From the NCBI GenBank assembly GCA_038147195.1, contig JAYQTB010000004.1, positions 1,302,001 through 1,366,000 of the forward strand: a DNA stretch of 64,000 bases, in the 5' to 3' direction. Source of the DNA: Eutrophocola salsuginis (GTDB lineage: Bacteria; Pseudomonadota; Gammaproteobacteria; Pseudomonadales; Pseudohongiellaceae). Position 1 is the stretch's first letter, and each line of letters begins with the position of its first letter. Positions 38,245-48,053 of the stretch are shown here, in pieces. The notes below the pieces were generated by a model. It did not search any database. It was not told where the DNA came from and saw nothing but the letters and a program-made list of their open reading frames with translations. A program made the translations under genes and the position numbers.

Positions 38245-38290
38245 ACCTGAAATCGGAAACGTTTTTTGCAGTACGTTTCAGGTTTTTTTT
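38245..38290 (+). terminator. Intrinsic terminator at the end of the nrd transcript
   Basis: ACCTGAAA pairs with TTTCAGGT, with an internal AAACG/CGTTT stem, followed by eight T residues. Confidence 0.85.
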
Positions 38291-38355
38291 CTGCCCAAAA
38301 ACCACCGCACATGGATAATTCTTGCACGGCGCAGCAACTAACGAAATGCGTTTAG

Positions 38356-39039
38356 ATGTCCGATTACGATGATTTAAAAGTACTGGTTGAGTCGAAGACG
38401 CCGATCATCGTTATCGATTCCCGGAAAGAGCGGACCATCATTCTGGCCTTCCATACTCTTGTCGGCTAGGTACACAAGGCACTGTACAGCTATTCCATCA
38501 TCTCGGGCTTCAAACGTCTAGAAATCGGCCTAGAACCGCAGAAATTCAATGACGATCCCTACGTGGTGCTTAACCATATCAATTCCACAACCCATCCAGG
38601 CTTATTCATCCTACCCGACTTTCATCCCTACCTGAGCAACCCCAAGGTCACGCGCATGCTCAAAGAAGTGGCGCAGATGGGGCAAAATGTAAGCCACCAC
38701 ACCTAGTACTGATCAACCACAAGATTTCCCTGACTCGCTCGATTTCGGCAATAGGCCGATGCCAGAGCGATCAAAGTGGATAAGGGATATGCTAGACTCA
38801 CCTTCATGACCGCCGTCAAAAAAATCAAGAATGAGTAGGAGTTGCTAAGCAAAGCCATCCGTATCGGCTGTGCCAGCTGTGAGAAACGAGGTGCAGGCAA
38901 GTTCGATGCTCTCCTGGTGAGGGATAACATGATCCAGACTCTAGCAAAGAACCAAGGAGACGTCGTACACATGAAACACAAGCTGCTCATCTGGATGGGG
39001 CGCACCTTGCCAACAGATCACCCACTCAACGCCGTCTGA
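38356..39039 (+). pseudogene. Decayed AAA-family ATPase remnant with in-frame stops
   Basis: From the ATG at 38356 one frame reads MSDYDDLKVLVESKTPIIVI, the N-terminus of a bacterial AAA ATPase group that starts D-L-xx-L-I-x-S-x-x-P-I-I-x-I-x-S, then FKRLEIGLEPQKF, HPGLFILPDFHPYL and a VLINHKISL segment in a shifted frame. In-frame TAG codons lie at 38467, 38704 and 38836, with more stops between. The P-loop ATPase core is missing. The last 65 codons (LSKAIRIGCASCEKRGAGKF, ending HPLNAV) are open but unidentified. Multiple stops plus internal loss make this a genuine pseudogene, unlike the frameshifted genes at 8-32 kb. Confidence 0.7.
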
Positions 39040-39048
39040 CCCGTAGTT

Positions 39049-39987
39049 ATGACCCGACTGACCCGTTTCCTGTTTTGCCTGCTGTTCACGCCAGTCGTTT
39101 ATAGCCAGCCGATCACGACCGGAGAACTCGTTCTGCCACAGGTCGGGGAAACATCCCCCGCGGTCAACGTCACCCTTGAAACCTCCAGTCAGCCTACACC
39201 GACTGTCTCCGCCTTTTTCAGCCGCGAAGACTTCAACAATCCCGTGGTTGAAATTCGCACGAATATGGGGTCGATGTTCCTGGAACTTTTCCCGGAAGAG
39301 GCGCCGCTGACGGTGGAAACCTTTCTTGGCCTTGCCGAAGGCACTCGTCCATGGATCGATCCCAACACCGGTCTGGAATTACTTGTGCCGCTGTATGACG
39401 GCCTGATATTTCACCGCGTCATTGACGGCTTCATGATCCAGGGTGGCAGCCCTAACGGGCGCGGCGACGGCACTCCGGGTTTCAGTTTCCGTGACGAAAT
39501 AAATGCGCGCAGTCTCGGCCTGGACAAGATGCTAGTGCTTGACGACACGGGTGCTGCTCATCCCCTGCTCGCCATCGGCAACCAGCAGGATTTCCAGAAC
39601 AAAATCCTAAAACCCCTGTATAACAAACTCGGCATCACCAGCCAGGCTCAACTGGAAACGCGCATCGACGAGGTTAACCGTATCGTGCGGGGCATGACCG
39701 TGAAGGAAAGTTTTGAGAACCTGGGCTACCAGTACAGCGAACGCTATATCTCGCGCATGCCGCTACGAGGAGTTATCGCCATGGCCAACAGCGGCCCGAA
39801 CAGCAACGGTTCGCAGTTTTTCATCAGCTTAGTCGATACAGACTGGCTCGCCGGCAAGCACACCGTGTTCGGTAAGGTCCGTCTTGGCTTGGAAGTGCTT
39901 GACGCCATCGGCCGCGTGCCCGTAGACAACCAAAACCGACCTTTGCAGCCTGTAGTCATCCAGAGTATTCGTCGTGTCCAAATTTAA
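39049..39987 (+). CDS. Exported cyclophilin-type peptidyl-prolyl isomerase with a large insert
   Basis: A 312-residue protein with a signal peptide (MTRLTRFLFCLLFTPVVYSQ), an approximately 50-residue linker, then a cyclophilin domain. The domain starts VVEIRTNMGSMFLELFPEEA and contains FHRVIDGFMIQGG (catalytic Arg, Phe, Gln) and, after a long interruption, RGVIAMANSGPNSNGSQFFI and HTVFGKV. An insert of about 90 residues (LGLDKMLVLDDTG to YSERYISRMPL) separates the two halves, where ordinary cyclophilins have about 15. Proline isomerisation in the periplasm is the expected role; the insert may bind a partner. Confidence 0.88.
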   Translation: MTRLTRFLFCLLFTPVVYSQPITTGELVLPQVGETSPAVNVTLETSSQPTPTVSAFFSREDFNNPVVEIRTNMGSMFLELFPEEAPLTVETFLGLAEGTRPWIDPNTGLELLVPLYDGLIFHRVIDGFMIQGGSPNGRGDGTPGFSFRDEINARSLGLDKMLVLDDTGAAHPLLAIGNQQDFQNKILKPLYNKLGITSQAQLETRIDEVNRIVRGMTVKESFENLGYQYSERYISRMPLRGVIAMANSGPNSNGSQFFISLVDTDWLAGKHTVFGKVRLGLEVLDAIGRVPVDNQNRPLQPVVIQSIRRVQI

Positions 39988-40020
39988 TAATTACTAACTT
40001 TAAAAAAAGAAGTGAACCGT

Positions 40021-40641
40021 ATGACATCCAAGAAAAGTTCGAACATCGTCTGGCATGAGGGTCGGGTTGACCGCGCCAGGCGTGAAGAAGTCTTCTGCCA
40101 GAAAGGCGCCACCTTGTGGTTCACCGGTCTTAGCGGCTCCGGTAAGAGCACACTGGCCTTCACCATGGAACACCTGCTCACAGACAAGGGTTTCAAGTGT
40201 TACGTGCTTGATGGCGACAATGTGCGCCACGGCCTGAACAATAACCTCGGTTTCTCCGATGCCGACCGCGAAGAAAATATCCGCCGCGTCGGCGAAGTTT
40301 CCAAGCTTTTCGCCGATGCCGGCATGATCGTGCTATCCAGTTTTATCTCACCGTTCCGACGTGACCGCCATCTCGTACGGGAAATGCATGCTGCGGGTGC
40401 GCTGCCCTTCATCGAGGTGTTTATGGATACGCCGCTGGACGTCTGCGAAGATCGCGATCCGAAGCAACTTTACGAAAAAGCCAGGCGGGGCGAGATTAAA
40501 AATTTCACCGGTATCGATTCGCCCTATGAAGTCCCCGATCAATCAGAACTGGTGATTACGCCGAGTACATCTCCCAAAAACAGCGCACGGCTTATATACG
40601 ATTACCTGGTTGACCAGAACCTACTGTCAGAGAGAAGCTAG
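40021..40641 (+). CDS. cysC: Adenylylsulfate kinase
   Basis: Phosphorylates APS to PAPS in sulfate assimilation. The protein is 206 residues from the ATG at 40021. It has P-loop GLSGSGKST, the DGDNVRHGLNNNLGFS motif, REENIRRVGEVSKLF, and the lid ARRGEIKNFTGIDSPYE, all standard. A GTG nine bases upstream is an alternative start. No cysDN genes are adjacent. Confidence 0.95.
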   Translation: MTSKKSSNIVWHEGRVDRARREEVFCQKGATLWFTGLSGSGKSTLAFTMEHLLTDKGFKCYVLDGDNVRHGLNNNLGFSDADREENIRRVGEVSKLFADAGMIVLSSFISPFRRDRHLVREMHAAGALPFIEVFMDTPLDVCEDRDPKQLYEKARRGEIKNFTGIDSPYEVPDQSELVITPSTSPKNSARLIYDYLVDQNLLSERS

Positions 40642-40689
40642 TTACCCTGGCGGGCGTTTCACAGAGAGTATTCGTGTATGTGACCTACC

Positions 40690-41589
40690 TCAAATACGTT
40701 TACCGCCTCGTGCTTCCACCTTGTCCTGGGTGTTGTTAAAGAAATCGTCGGCGTGGTGGCGCTCCCTTAGCTGCCCTTCCAGCGGGCCAAGGCCCCGATT
40801 GACCATTTTGCCGCGCTTCACCGCTTCCCTGGCACCGATCTGGTCAGTCCAGCGGCGCACGTTTGTGTATTGCTCAACCGACAGAAATTCTCCCCCATTG
40901 TAGGCGTCATTCATCATGGAGCCATACCAGGGCCAGTTGGCAATATCGGCGATGGTGTATGTATCACCTGCCAGATATTCGTGGTCGGCCAAGTGTAGGT
41001 CGAGCACGTGCATCAGGCGCTTGGTTTCCATGGTGTAACGATCGATGGGGTATTCCATCTTGTAGGGGGCGTAGGCGTAGAAATGGCCGAACCCGCCGCC
41101 AAGAAATGGAGCCGAGGCCATTTGCCACATCAGCCAATTCATGGTCTCGGCCCGGGCCGGCTGTGTCGTGGGCAGAAACTCCCCGAACTTCTCTGCCAGA
41201 TAGAAAAGCATCGAGCCGCTTTCAAACAGACGCGTGGGGGGATTGGTGGAATGATCCATCATAGCCGGAATCTTGGCATTGGGATTGACCGCCGTGAAAC
41301 CCGTGCTGAACTGATCGCCGCTGATGATGTTGATATACCAGGCATCGTATTCTACCCCGCTGTGTCCCAGCGCCAGTAACTCCTCCAGCATGATGGTGAC
41401 CTTCTGCCCGTTGGGTGTTCCCAGCGAATAAAGTTGGAATGGATGTTCCCCCACCGGCAGATCCTTTTCGTGGGTCGGTGTGGCGATGGGCCGGTTGATA
41501 CTGGTCCATTCACCACCATCCTGCCCGGCCCACTTCCAGACTTTTGGGGGTTCGTATCCGGGCGGCTGATTCTTGTTGGAGTCACTCAT
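40690..41589 (-). CDS. yghU: Glutathione S-transferase-like disulfide-bond oxidoreductase YghU
   Basis: The 299-residue protein has the YghU-specific N-terminal extension (PPGYEPPKVWKW, NRPIATPTHEKDLPVGEHPF), a thioredoxin-fold domain with LYSLGTPNGQKVTIMLEELL and NPNAKIPAMMDHS, and a helical GST domain (FESGSMLFYLAEKFGEFLP, MWQMASAPFLGGGFGHF). YghU uses glutathione to reduce disulfides. Length and motifs are normal and the frame is intact. Confidence 0.92.
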   Translation of the reverse strand: MSDSNKNQPPGYEPPKVWKWAGQDGGEWTSINRPIATPTHEKDLPVGEHPFQLYSLGTPNGQKVTIMLEELLALGHSGVEYDAWYINIISGDQFSTGFTAVNPNAKIPAMMDHSTNPPTRLFESGSMLFYLAEKFGEFLPTTQPARAETMNWLMWQMASAPFLGGGFGHFYAYAPYKMEYPIDRYTMETKRLMHVLDLHLADHEYLAGDTYTIADIANWPWYGSMMNDAYNGGEFLSVEQYTNVRRWTDQIGAREAVKRGKMVNRGLGPLEGQLRERHHADDFFNNTQDKVEARGGKRI

Positions 41590-41633
41590 TGTTTGCTTCC
41601 TGTAAAGTACAACGTGTTAAGTGGAATACCCAT

Positions 41634-43802
41634 TTATAGGGAGACATCATCCTCAATTACGGCTGATTCGAAAGTTTCTAGGCGATACGGCGGCAACGAA
41701 CCGATGATGCCCCTGCCATAATGCTTTTTCAGTAGGCGCTCATCGAGGATGGTGATACGGCCGGCATCACTCTCCGTGCGCAGCAAACGGCCGCTGGCCT
41801 GGATCAGACGCATGGAGGCTTCGGGTACTGAGATTTCCATGAAGGGATTCTTGCCCTGGGCTTTGATCCAGTCTCCAAGCGTCGCTTCCACAGGGTCGTT
41901 AGGCACAGAGAAAGGGATCTTGGCAATGATGACGTGGGTGCAATAACCACCCGGCAGGTCGATGCCCTCAGTAAGGCTGGCAAGGCCGAAGATGATGCTG
42001 GTCTGTCCTTTGTCAACGCGTTCCTTGTGCAACCGGATTAGCTCCTGCTTGGCGTGGTCATCCTGCGAAAGAATGTTGAACTGGAACTCCTCCGGTAGGC
42101 CCTGCAGGACATTCTGCATTTGCCGCCTGGAGGAAAACAGCACAAGATTGCCCTCGTTTTCATTCACCAGTGACGGCAACACGTCGATGATGGCCTGCGT
42201 ATGCGCTTCCGAGCTCGACGGATCAAAGCCCGTTTTTGGGATGTGGAGGCTGGCGCGATTTGGAAAATCGAAGGGACTGCTGATTTGTCGGTAGAAGGTA
42301 TCCTCATGCAGGCCGGAGCGCATGCTGAGGAAATCGAAACTGCCCAGGGCGGTCAGGGTCGCCGAGGTCAGCACCGCGGCAAAGCAGTCCTGCCACAGGT
42401 ATTCAATAAGCGCATCGGCGGCTAGCACCGGGCTAGAGGAAACGGTAATTTCTTGCTCGTTCCCTAAAGGCCGAAATGTCAGCCAGCGGGCGTTAGGCGA
42501 ATATCCGGCATGGTCCTCGATGGCAAAACTGCGCCAGAGCTGGATAGAGCCTTCCGCGCGCGCCTGCATGATTCCGAAGACGGGGTACCAGTTCTCCGCG
42601 GTCTGGCGGTCGATATCCCCGGCGTCGTTTTCCATGCATTCCTTGAGCCTATCAGCGATGAGTTTGAGGCGGTCATCGAGTTCACGGAACTCGCCCATGA
42701 TGTTGCTGCTGACCTCGCGCAGTGCATCGGGCACCACGCCCTGATCGAAAGTGAACTGAGTGACGTCTCCTTCGGCGTTGGCGAATTCGGCCCGGTCGGA
42801 GAATTCCTGGAACAGCGGCAAATGTTGGTGCAGTACCGCCCGGGTCTGCTCGGCGGCCTTTTGGGCTTTGCCCAGCTGGGTGGCAAGTTCGGCATCGTTG
42901 CCGAGCTCTATGGTGACGCCCTTGAAGATCGCAGTGATTCGATCAAGCCAAGTCATCGTGGTGCGCAGGCGAATGAAGTGGGAAAAATGCGACACGCCTT
43001 TAAGGGGCAGGTGATGCGCCTCGTCGAAGATGTAGATGCAGTCTTCCGGCGGCGGTAAGATGACGCCCCCGCCCAGTGCCAGGTCCGCCAGCACCAGATC
43101 GTGGTTGGCGACGATGCAATCCGCTTTTTGCATGTTGTTGCGGCTGCGGAAGAAACAACAGTTGCTGAAATTGGAGCAGCGATTGCCTGAGCACTGGCCC
43201 TTTTCCACCGCCACGTTGCGCCACTGATTTTCGGTTAGCACGGTTTTCCAGTCATCCCGGTCGCCCTTCCACTTGCCACCGATGAGCGCATCGAGCATGG
43301 CCTGGTACAGCTCCTTGTCGGCCGTGGTTGGGTCTTCCAGTTCCAGGCCATACAGATCGAGCATGGCTTCCTGGCTGCTGCCGGTTCTCAGGGTATTGTC
43401 GAGCTTGGACAGACACAGGTAGCGTCCGCGCCCTTTGGCCAGCGAATAGGAAAACTGCATTCCACTATGCTTAAGCAGGTCAGGAATATCCTTGATCATG
43501 ACCTGTTCCTGCAAAGCGACCGTGGCCGTGGCGAGGATGACCTTCTTGTCCATGGCCCTGGCTATGGGAATAACGGATAACAGGTAGGCGATGGTTTTGC
43601 CGATGCCGGTTCCCGCCTCGATGACGCAGATGGGAGGTTGCGGGGAAATCCGATTGCCGTCTTCACCGATTTCCACGCTGGACAGGCAATTGGCGATGTC
43701 AGCGATCATCAGTTTCTGACCGGGTCGATTCTGCAGGTTCCTGTTTTTGACCAGCGTGGAGTAATGGTGCTGGATGGTTTGCTTGAGTTCGTCAGAAAGC
43801 AT
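41634..43802 (-). CDS. dinG: ATP-dependent DNA helicase DinG
   Basis: 5'-3' XPD-like helicase that resolves R-loops and other structures. The 722-residue protein has Walker A EAGTGIGKT, the four iron-sulfur cysteines in CSGNRCSNFSNC plus KADC (about residues 200-235), the DEAH box FDEAHHLP, and helicase motifs V-VI FGLASLTEGIDLPGGYCTHV and LIQASGRLLR. It matches E. coli DinG in length and order. Frame intact. Confidence 0.95.
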   Translation of the reverse strand: MLSDELKQTIQHHYSTLVKNRNLQNRPGQKLMIADIANCLSSVEIGEDGNRISPQPPICVIEAGTGIGKTIAYLLSVIPIARAMDKKVILATATVALQEQVMIKDIPDLLKHSGMQFSYSLAKGRGRYLCLSKLDNTLRTGSSQEAMLDLYGLELEDPTTADKELYQAMLDALIGGKWKGDRDDWKTVLTENQWRNVAVEKGQCSGNRCSNFSNCCFFRSRNNMQKADCIVANHDLVLADLALGGGVILPPPEDCIYIFDEAHHLPLKGVSHFSHFIRLRTTMTWLDRITAIFKGVTIELGNDAELATQLGKAQKAAEQTRAVLHQHLPLFQEFSDRAEFANAEGDVTQFTFDQGVVPDALREVSSNIMGEFRELDDRLKLIADRLKECMENDAGDIDRQTAENWYPVFGIMQARAEGSIQLWRSFAIEDHAGYSPNARWLTFRPLGNEQEITVSSSPVLAADALIEYLWQDCFAAVLTSATLTALGSFDFLSMRSGLHEDTFYRQISSPFDFPNRASLHIPKTGFDPSSSEAHTQAIIDVLPSLVNENEGNLVLFSSRRQMQNVLQGLPEEFQFNILSQDDHAKQELIRLHKERVDKGQTSIIFGLASLTEGIDLPGGYCTHVIIAKIPFSVPNDPVEATLGDWIKAQGKNPFMEISVPEASMRLIQASGRLLRTESDAGRITILDERLLKKHYGRGIIGSLPPYRLETFESAVIEDDVSL

Positions 43803-43876
43803 CAGGAAAAAAGCCTACCGCGGGAATACAACGTGCTTTCAATATAGTGTGTGGATTCCGCTTTGCCAAATTGAGG

Positions 43877-45040
43877 TCATGATCTCCCAATTTCGGTTTT
43901 GCGGATGACCGGGTTGGCATACATGTTCAGTACATAGGGTTGCAAGTTCTTCGGCATGCTGCCGAGGCGTTTTTTGAACTCGCGGCGTTTGCCGCTGATC
44001 TCGCCGGTACTGATGCCGAGGATTGCAGGCAGTTTGTCGAAATCGATGAAGTCGGCCTGCACCATCTCCATGGCGATGTAGTTCACGGCATGTAGGCGAT
44101 AGTTGCTAATGATCCTTTCGTCTAGCTGCCTGGCCACGCTTTCCGCGGTGACCGCGTCGCCGAATTGCATAGGACTGCCGAAGGTGACATGTACGTCGCC
44201 CTTGTCACCGATCATGCCTTTCAGGATGCTGCGCACGTCGGAGTTTTCATCCTTTTCGTACTTGCCGGCAGTGTCAATGGTGTAGAGCTCCTCGGCCTTG
44301 AGACGGTCACAGGGATCGTACTCGAAGGAAATGGATACCGGCACGATATTCAGCGAGTTCATGGATTCCTGCAGGCTGAGCTTGAGCGTGGATTCACGGT
44401 CAGCCATGTGCAGCATCTTGATGATGGCGGTCTCGGTTTTGTCTATACCATCCTTGGCGCGGCCCTCGCGCTGGGCGATCCAGACATTTTCGCCACTTTT
44501 GATGCAGTGGTGAATGTAGGCCGATAGTTGCTTGCTGGCTTTGAGCAAGTCCCTGCCCTGCACCGAGCGCTTGACAATGAAACTCTTGTTCAGCTTCATC
44601 AGGTCGGTCAGGAATGGTCGCTTGAGCAGGTTATCACCGATGGCGATCTGCAGGGTTTTCAGCCCGTGGTGATAGATCATGTAGTTCACCAGCGCTGGAT
44701 CCATGGTGATGTCGCGATGATTGCTCATGAACAGGTAGGGCTGGCTGTCATCGAGGGCGTCGAGACCTTCGGAAGACAGGCCCGTGGTAGTGTGCTCGAT
44801 GAGCTTGTCCAGGTATTTCTCGATCACCTGCTGTACATCGCTGATGTTCTGCACATGGGCGGTTTCCGCGGCCAGCGCAGCCTGCGCCTTGCCTGTCACC
44901 CATCCGGGTAGCAAACGGAACAGCAAGGGGTGCCTGAACCTGGCCAGGGCCCTAGACAGGGACTCATCCTCTAGCAGCCTGTCGATAACAGGCCGGACCT
45001 CCTCATCGCGATAAGGCCTTATGTCCTCAAAATCATGCAT
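43877..45040 (-). CDS. PlsC-like glycerolipid acyltransferase
   Basis: The 387-residue protein has an acyltransferase domain with NHRDITMDPAL (the HxxxxD catalytic motif, here HRDITMD), GDNLLKRPFL, VKRSVQGRD, WIAQREGRAKDG (the EGR substrate motif) and PVSISFEYDPCD. This long cytoplasmic or peripheral type is widespread in gammaproteobacteria as a 1-acyl-glycerol-3-phosphate acyltransferase homologue. The specific acceptor is not known. No clear Shine-Dalgarno precedes the ATG. Confidence 0.85.
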   Translation of the reverse strand: MHDFEDIRPYRDEEVRPVIDRLLEDESLSRALARFRHPLLFRLLPGWVTGKAQAALAAETAHVQNISDVQQVIEKYLDKLIEHTTTGLSSEGLDALDDSQPYLFMSNHRDITMDPALVNYMIYHHGLKTLQIAIGDNLLKRPFLTDLMKLNKSFIVKRSVQGRDLLKASKQLSAYIHHCIKSGENVWIAQREGRAKDGIDKTETAIIKMLHMADRESTLKLSLQESMNSLNIVPVSISFEYDPCDRLKAEELYTIDTAGKYEKDENSDVRSILKGMIGDKGDVHVTFGSPMQFGDAVTAESVARQLDERIISNYRLHAVNYIAMEMVQADFIDFDKLPAILGISTGEISGKRREFKKRLGSMPKNLQPYVLNMYANPVIRKTEIGRS

Positions 45041-45119
45041 AGGGGGGAGTTACTGTTTTAATAGAAGGCGCAATTTTAAAGGTTTACCCGAGAAATTGGA
45101 AAAGAATCGCCAATCCCTT

Positions 45120-46352
45120 TCAGGCAGTTAGACGGCTCAACAATTCCAGGATCAGCAGATAGCCGAAAATCAGCAGGCTGACGCCTAGGAACAGCTTGCT
45201 GGGCCAGCTGTTGGCATGCTCGCCAAGCCAGGACCGGCACGAATTCATGTACAACAACAGGGCCGCCAGCAGAGGCATGAAGATGGCTCCGGTTACCGCG
45301 TAGGTGATAACGATCCACACCGGACGCTCCAGCAGTAACAAGGACATGGGCAGGATGGCCAGGTAAGCCAGATAACCGCGGTAGGCCGGGGTCCTGGAAA
45401 TGCTGGCGTGGGATTCCAGCAGGTGCGTATGCTGGGTGAAATGGTAGAGGAAGTTGGCGAACAGGAACGGCACACCATGCCAGACGCCGATCATAGAGCT
45501 GAACACCGCTCCCCAGAAACCGAACAGGAATATCCACTTGCCGGTCTCCCCCATTACCGGCACCAGCTGGTCCGCAACTGCCAGTGCCATGTTGTTACCG
45601 GAAACCACTTCCGGGTGCACCCCGGCGGAAATGATGATGATGGCCACGCCAAAGGCTGCGGTCAGACCGTAGGCAACGGCTAGGTCGACTCGCATCAACG
45701 GCATCATATCCTTGCCTTCCCAGCCCGCTTCCCGCATCCAGTAGCCATAGCTCATAATGGTGATGCTGCCTCCCACTCCCCCAATTACGCCCAATACCAG
45801 CGCCATACCGGCTTCGGGTACGCGCGGTATCAACATCCCGGAAATGATGCCACCCATGTCTGGCAGCACGCGGATGGCACAATACAGCACGGTAATGAAC
45901 ATCAGGCCGATGAAGAATTTCATCGCCGCTTCCAGCATCTGGTAGCGACCGATCCAGACGATCACCAGGGCCACGACTGCGTGGATCGCACCCCAGGCAC
46001 CCACGGACAGGCCGGGAAAGAATGCATAGGCCGCCAGGCCACAGGCGGCCATCATTGCGGCCGCCACCATGAAGGTCCACAGGAAGAGATAGGCGACGAA
46101 GTACCAGCTGAAGAACCGGGGCAGCCTGTCGATCCAGCCCTCCAGTAATGTGGTATCGGTGGTCAGTTGCCAGCGGCCAATGCCTTCTGTGATTACGAAC
46201 TTGAGGACGCCACCGAAGATTACCGCCCACAACAGCACGGTGCCAAACTGGGCGCCTGCGGCAGAGGCTGCCACGATATCGCCGGCACCCAGGCCCGTCG
46301 CTGCCACGATGATACCGGGGCCGGTACGCTTGAGCAGGTTCAGGCACCTCAT
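45120..46352 (-). CDS. Divergent NRAMP-family transporter
   Basis: The protein is about 410 residues with 11 predicted helices. It starts MRCLNLLKRTGPGIIVAATG; the ATG at 46352 overlaps the sbcB stop as ATGA, so I prefer it to the ATG 24 bases upstream. The overall pattern is NRAMP. However, the first-helix metal motif is GLGAGDIVAASAAGA instead of DPGN, and the sixth helix has GSITIMSYGYWMRE instead of the MPHN metal-binding motif. It is therefore unlikely to be a standard Mn/Fe transporter; the substrate is open. Confidence 0.82.
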   Translation of the reverse strand: MRCLNLLKRTGPGIIVAATGLGAGDIVAASAAGAQFGTVLLWAVIFGGVLKFVITEGIGRWQLTTDTTLLEGWIDRLPRFFSWYFVAYLFLWTFMVAAAMMAACGLAAYAFFPGLSVGAWGAIHAVVALVIVWIGRYQMLEAAMKFFIGLMFITVLYCAIRVLPDMGGIISGMLIPRVPEAGMALVLGVIGGVGGSITIMSYGYWMREAGWEGKDMMPLMRVDLAVAYGLTAAFGVAIIIISAGVHPEVVSGNNMALAVADQLVPVMGETGKWIFLFGFWGAVFSSMIGVWHGVPFLFANFLYHFTQHTHLLESHASISRTPAYRGYLAYLAILPMSLLLLERPVWIVITYAVTGAIFMPLLAALLLYMNSCRSWLGEHANSWPSKLFLGVSLLIFGYLLILELLSRLTA

Positions 46353-47797
46353 AACGCAACCCCCATAAGAGTGCAAATACTCTGGCCGTAAGAACGCAGT
46401 TCAGCGAGGAATTGTGCCGCCTCGGGTTTTTCCTGCACCAGTTCATCCAGGATCGAGAAATATGACTTCGCTTCCAGGCCGACGCCATTGGGATTATGCG
46501 TGAGCTGATCTGCACACCAGGCCTGCCAGCGCTCCTGCTCTCCCGCGTCCAACGTGTCGGGATAATTCCTGGCCCGGTAGCGGAACAGCATTTCGGCCAG
46601 GCGCGGGTCCTGGAACGGCAATGACAGTGAGTGCAGTGCTTCGGGCGGCGAGTTGCGAATATCATCCATAAGATTCCTGTCCTGGTCGGAAAAGAAACCG
46701 CCGCTGTATAGCATTTGGTCGGGGTCAGTCAACTCCGCATGTTCCGGCTCGGCGAATACCCGGCGCAACTTGTCCTGGAGCGTCGCATCCGCCAGCAACT
46801 TTTCCCGGTGCCGTTCGCATGTGGCAAGGTCGACGCACCAGGTATTCCGGGCATGCTCATCAAGCGTGGCCAGTGGGGCCAGCGCCGGGCACTTGTTGAT
46901 ATGCACCGTTTTCAGGGCGATCCGCTCTTCACCCTCAGCTAGATTACCGCTGCGGGTGAACAGCATTTGGCGGATGGCATCGGGCTCAAGGTCGAGCCAA
47001 GTCTCGGGATCTTGCGCCAAGTCAAACACGATGATCCCATTCTGGTTAGTCGGGTGCAGCATCAGCGGCATGATCACGGCCAGGCAACCACGGCTGGCGG
47101 GAAACATGCCAGAGACGTGCAGCACCATGTCTTTTTTTTTCAGGTCGAGGAGTGGTTTGACCTTGTTCTTGTTGCGCAGCTGGTAAAGCCAGTCATAGAG
47201 CTTGGGCTGTGATGTCTTCACCAGTTTTGCCATATCGATGGTGGCGCGCACATCCGCCAGCGCATCGTGCGCGCCGACATGCGCGATACCGTTGCTGGCG
47301 GTGAGATTTTCCAGGCGAAAACTGGCGGTGCCGTCTTCCTTCCTTGGCCATTCGATTCCGCCGGGTCTAAGGGCATGGGTCATGCGTACAAGGTCGATGA
47401 TGTCCCAGCGTGAGTTGCCGTTTTTCCACTCGCGTTCGTAGGGATCATAGAAGCAGCGGTAGAGCATGTGGCGGGTAACCTCGTCGTCAAAGCGTATACT
47501 GTTGTAGCCGGCGACACAGGTATTGGGCTGGACGAACTGCTCGGCGATGCGATAGCAGAACTCGGCTTCATCAAGCCCCTTTCCCAAGGCTACTGCGGGA
47601 CTGATGCCGGTCACGAGACAGGCATTGGGATGGGGCAGGTATTCAGGTGTGGGTTTGCAGAAGATCACAACGGGATCGTCGATGATATTGAGATCCTCGT
47701 CGGTCCTAATGCCCGCAAACTGGCAGGGTCTATCCTTGCGCGGCTCGGCGCCCCAGGTCTCATAATCGTGCCAGAATATACTGCGTGTGTTGGACAA
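46349..47797 (-). CDS. sbcB: Exodeoxyribonuclease I
   Basis: Processive 3'-5' ssDNA exonuclease in recombination and mismatch repair. The 482-residue protein has the DEDDh site: FWHDYETWGAEP (Asp, Glu), GYNSIRFDDEVTRHMLYR, and GAHDALADVRATIDMAKLV (Asp with His). SH3-like and C-terminal domains follow. The predicted start is TTG at 47795-47797 (MSNTRSIFWHDYE); no better ATG is in frame. It is co-translated with the NRAMP-like gene by an ATGA overlap. Confidence 0.95.
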   Translation of the reverse strand: MSNTRSIFWHDYETWGAEPRKDRPCQFAGIRTDEDLNIIDDPVVIFCKPTPEYLPHPNACLVTGISPAVALGKGLDEAEFCYRIAEQFVQPNTCVAGYNSIRFDDEVTRHMLYRCFYDPYEREWKNGNSRWDIIDLVRMTHALRPGGIEWPRKEDGTASFRLENLTASNGIAHVGAHDALADVRATIDMAKLVKTSQPKLYDWLYQLRNKNKVKPLLDLKKKDMVLHVSGMFPASRGCLAVIMPLMLHPTNQNGIIVFDLAQDPETWLDLEPDAIRQMLFTRSGNLAEGEERIALKTVHINKCPALAPLATLDEHARNTWCVDLATCERHREKLLADATLQDKLRRVFAEPEHAELTDPDQMLYSGGFFSDQDRNLMDDIRNSPPEALHSLSLPFQDPRLAEMLFRYRARNYPDTLDAGEQERWQAWCADQLTHNPNGVGLEAKSYFSILDELVQEKPEAAQFLAELRSYGQSICTLMGVAL

Positions 47798-48053
47798 TCC
47801 GTTCGCCTATGCGTGTTACAAAGTTGAAGCATCCCACATTCGGCACTTCATAGTAAGGGATGAATGCTTGTATGGCCGTCACCGATCAAGCGCGGAAAGC
47901 GCAGACGTACATCCCTATCCGCTCGCCCTAAGCATCCTGCCTCGGACGTTTCCTTGGTCTTGTCATCGGCACCGGCCAGTTACAGAGCAAGTACAAACTT
48001 TAATCCCGTACAGGCATGGGCTATATTGGAAGGCACACAACACCAGGAGAATA

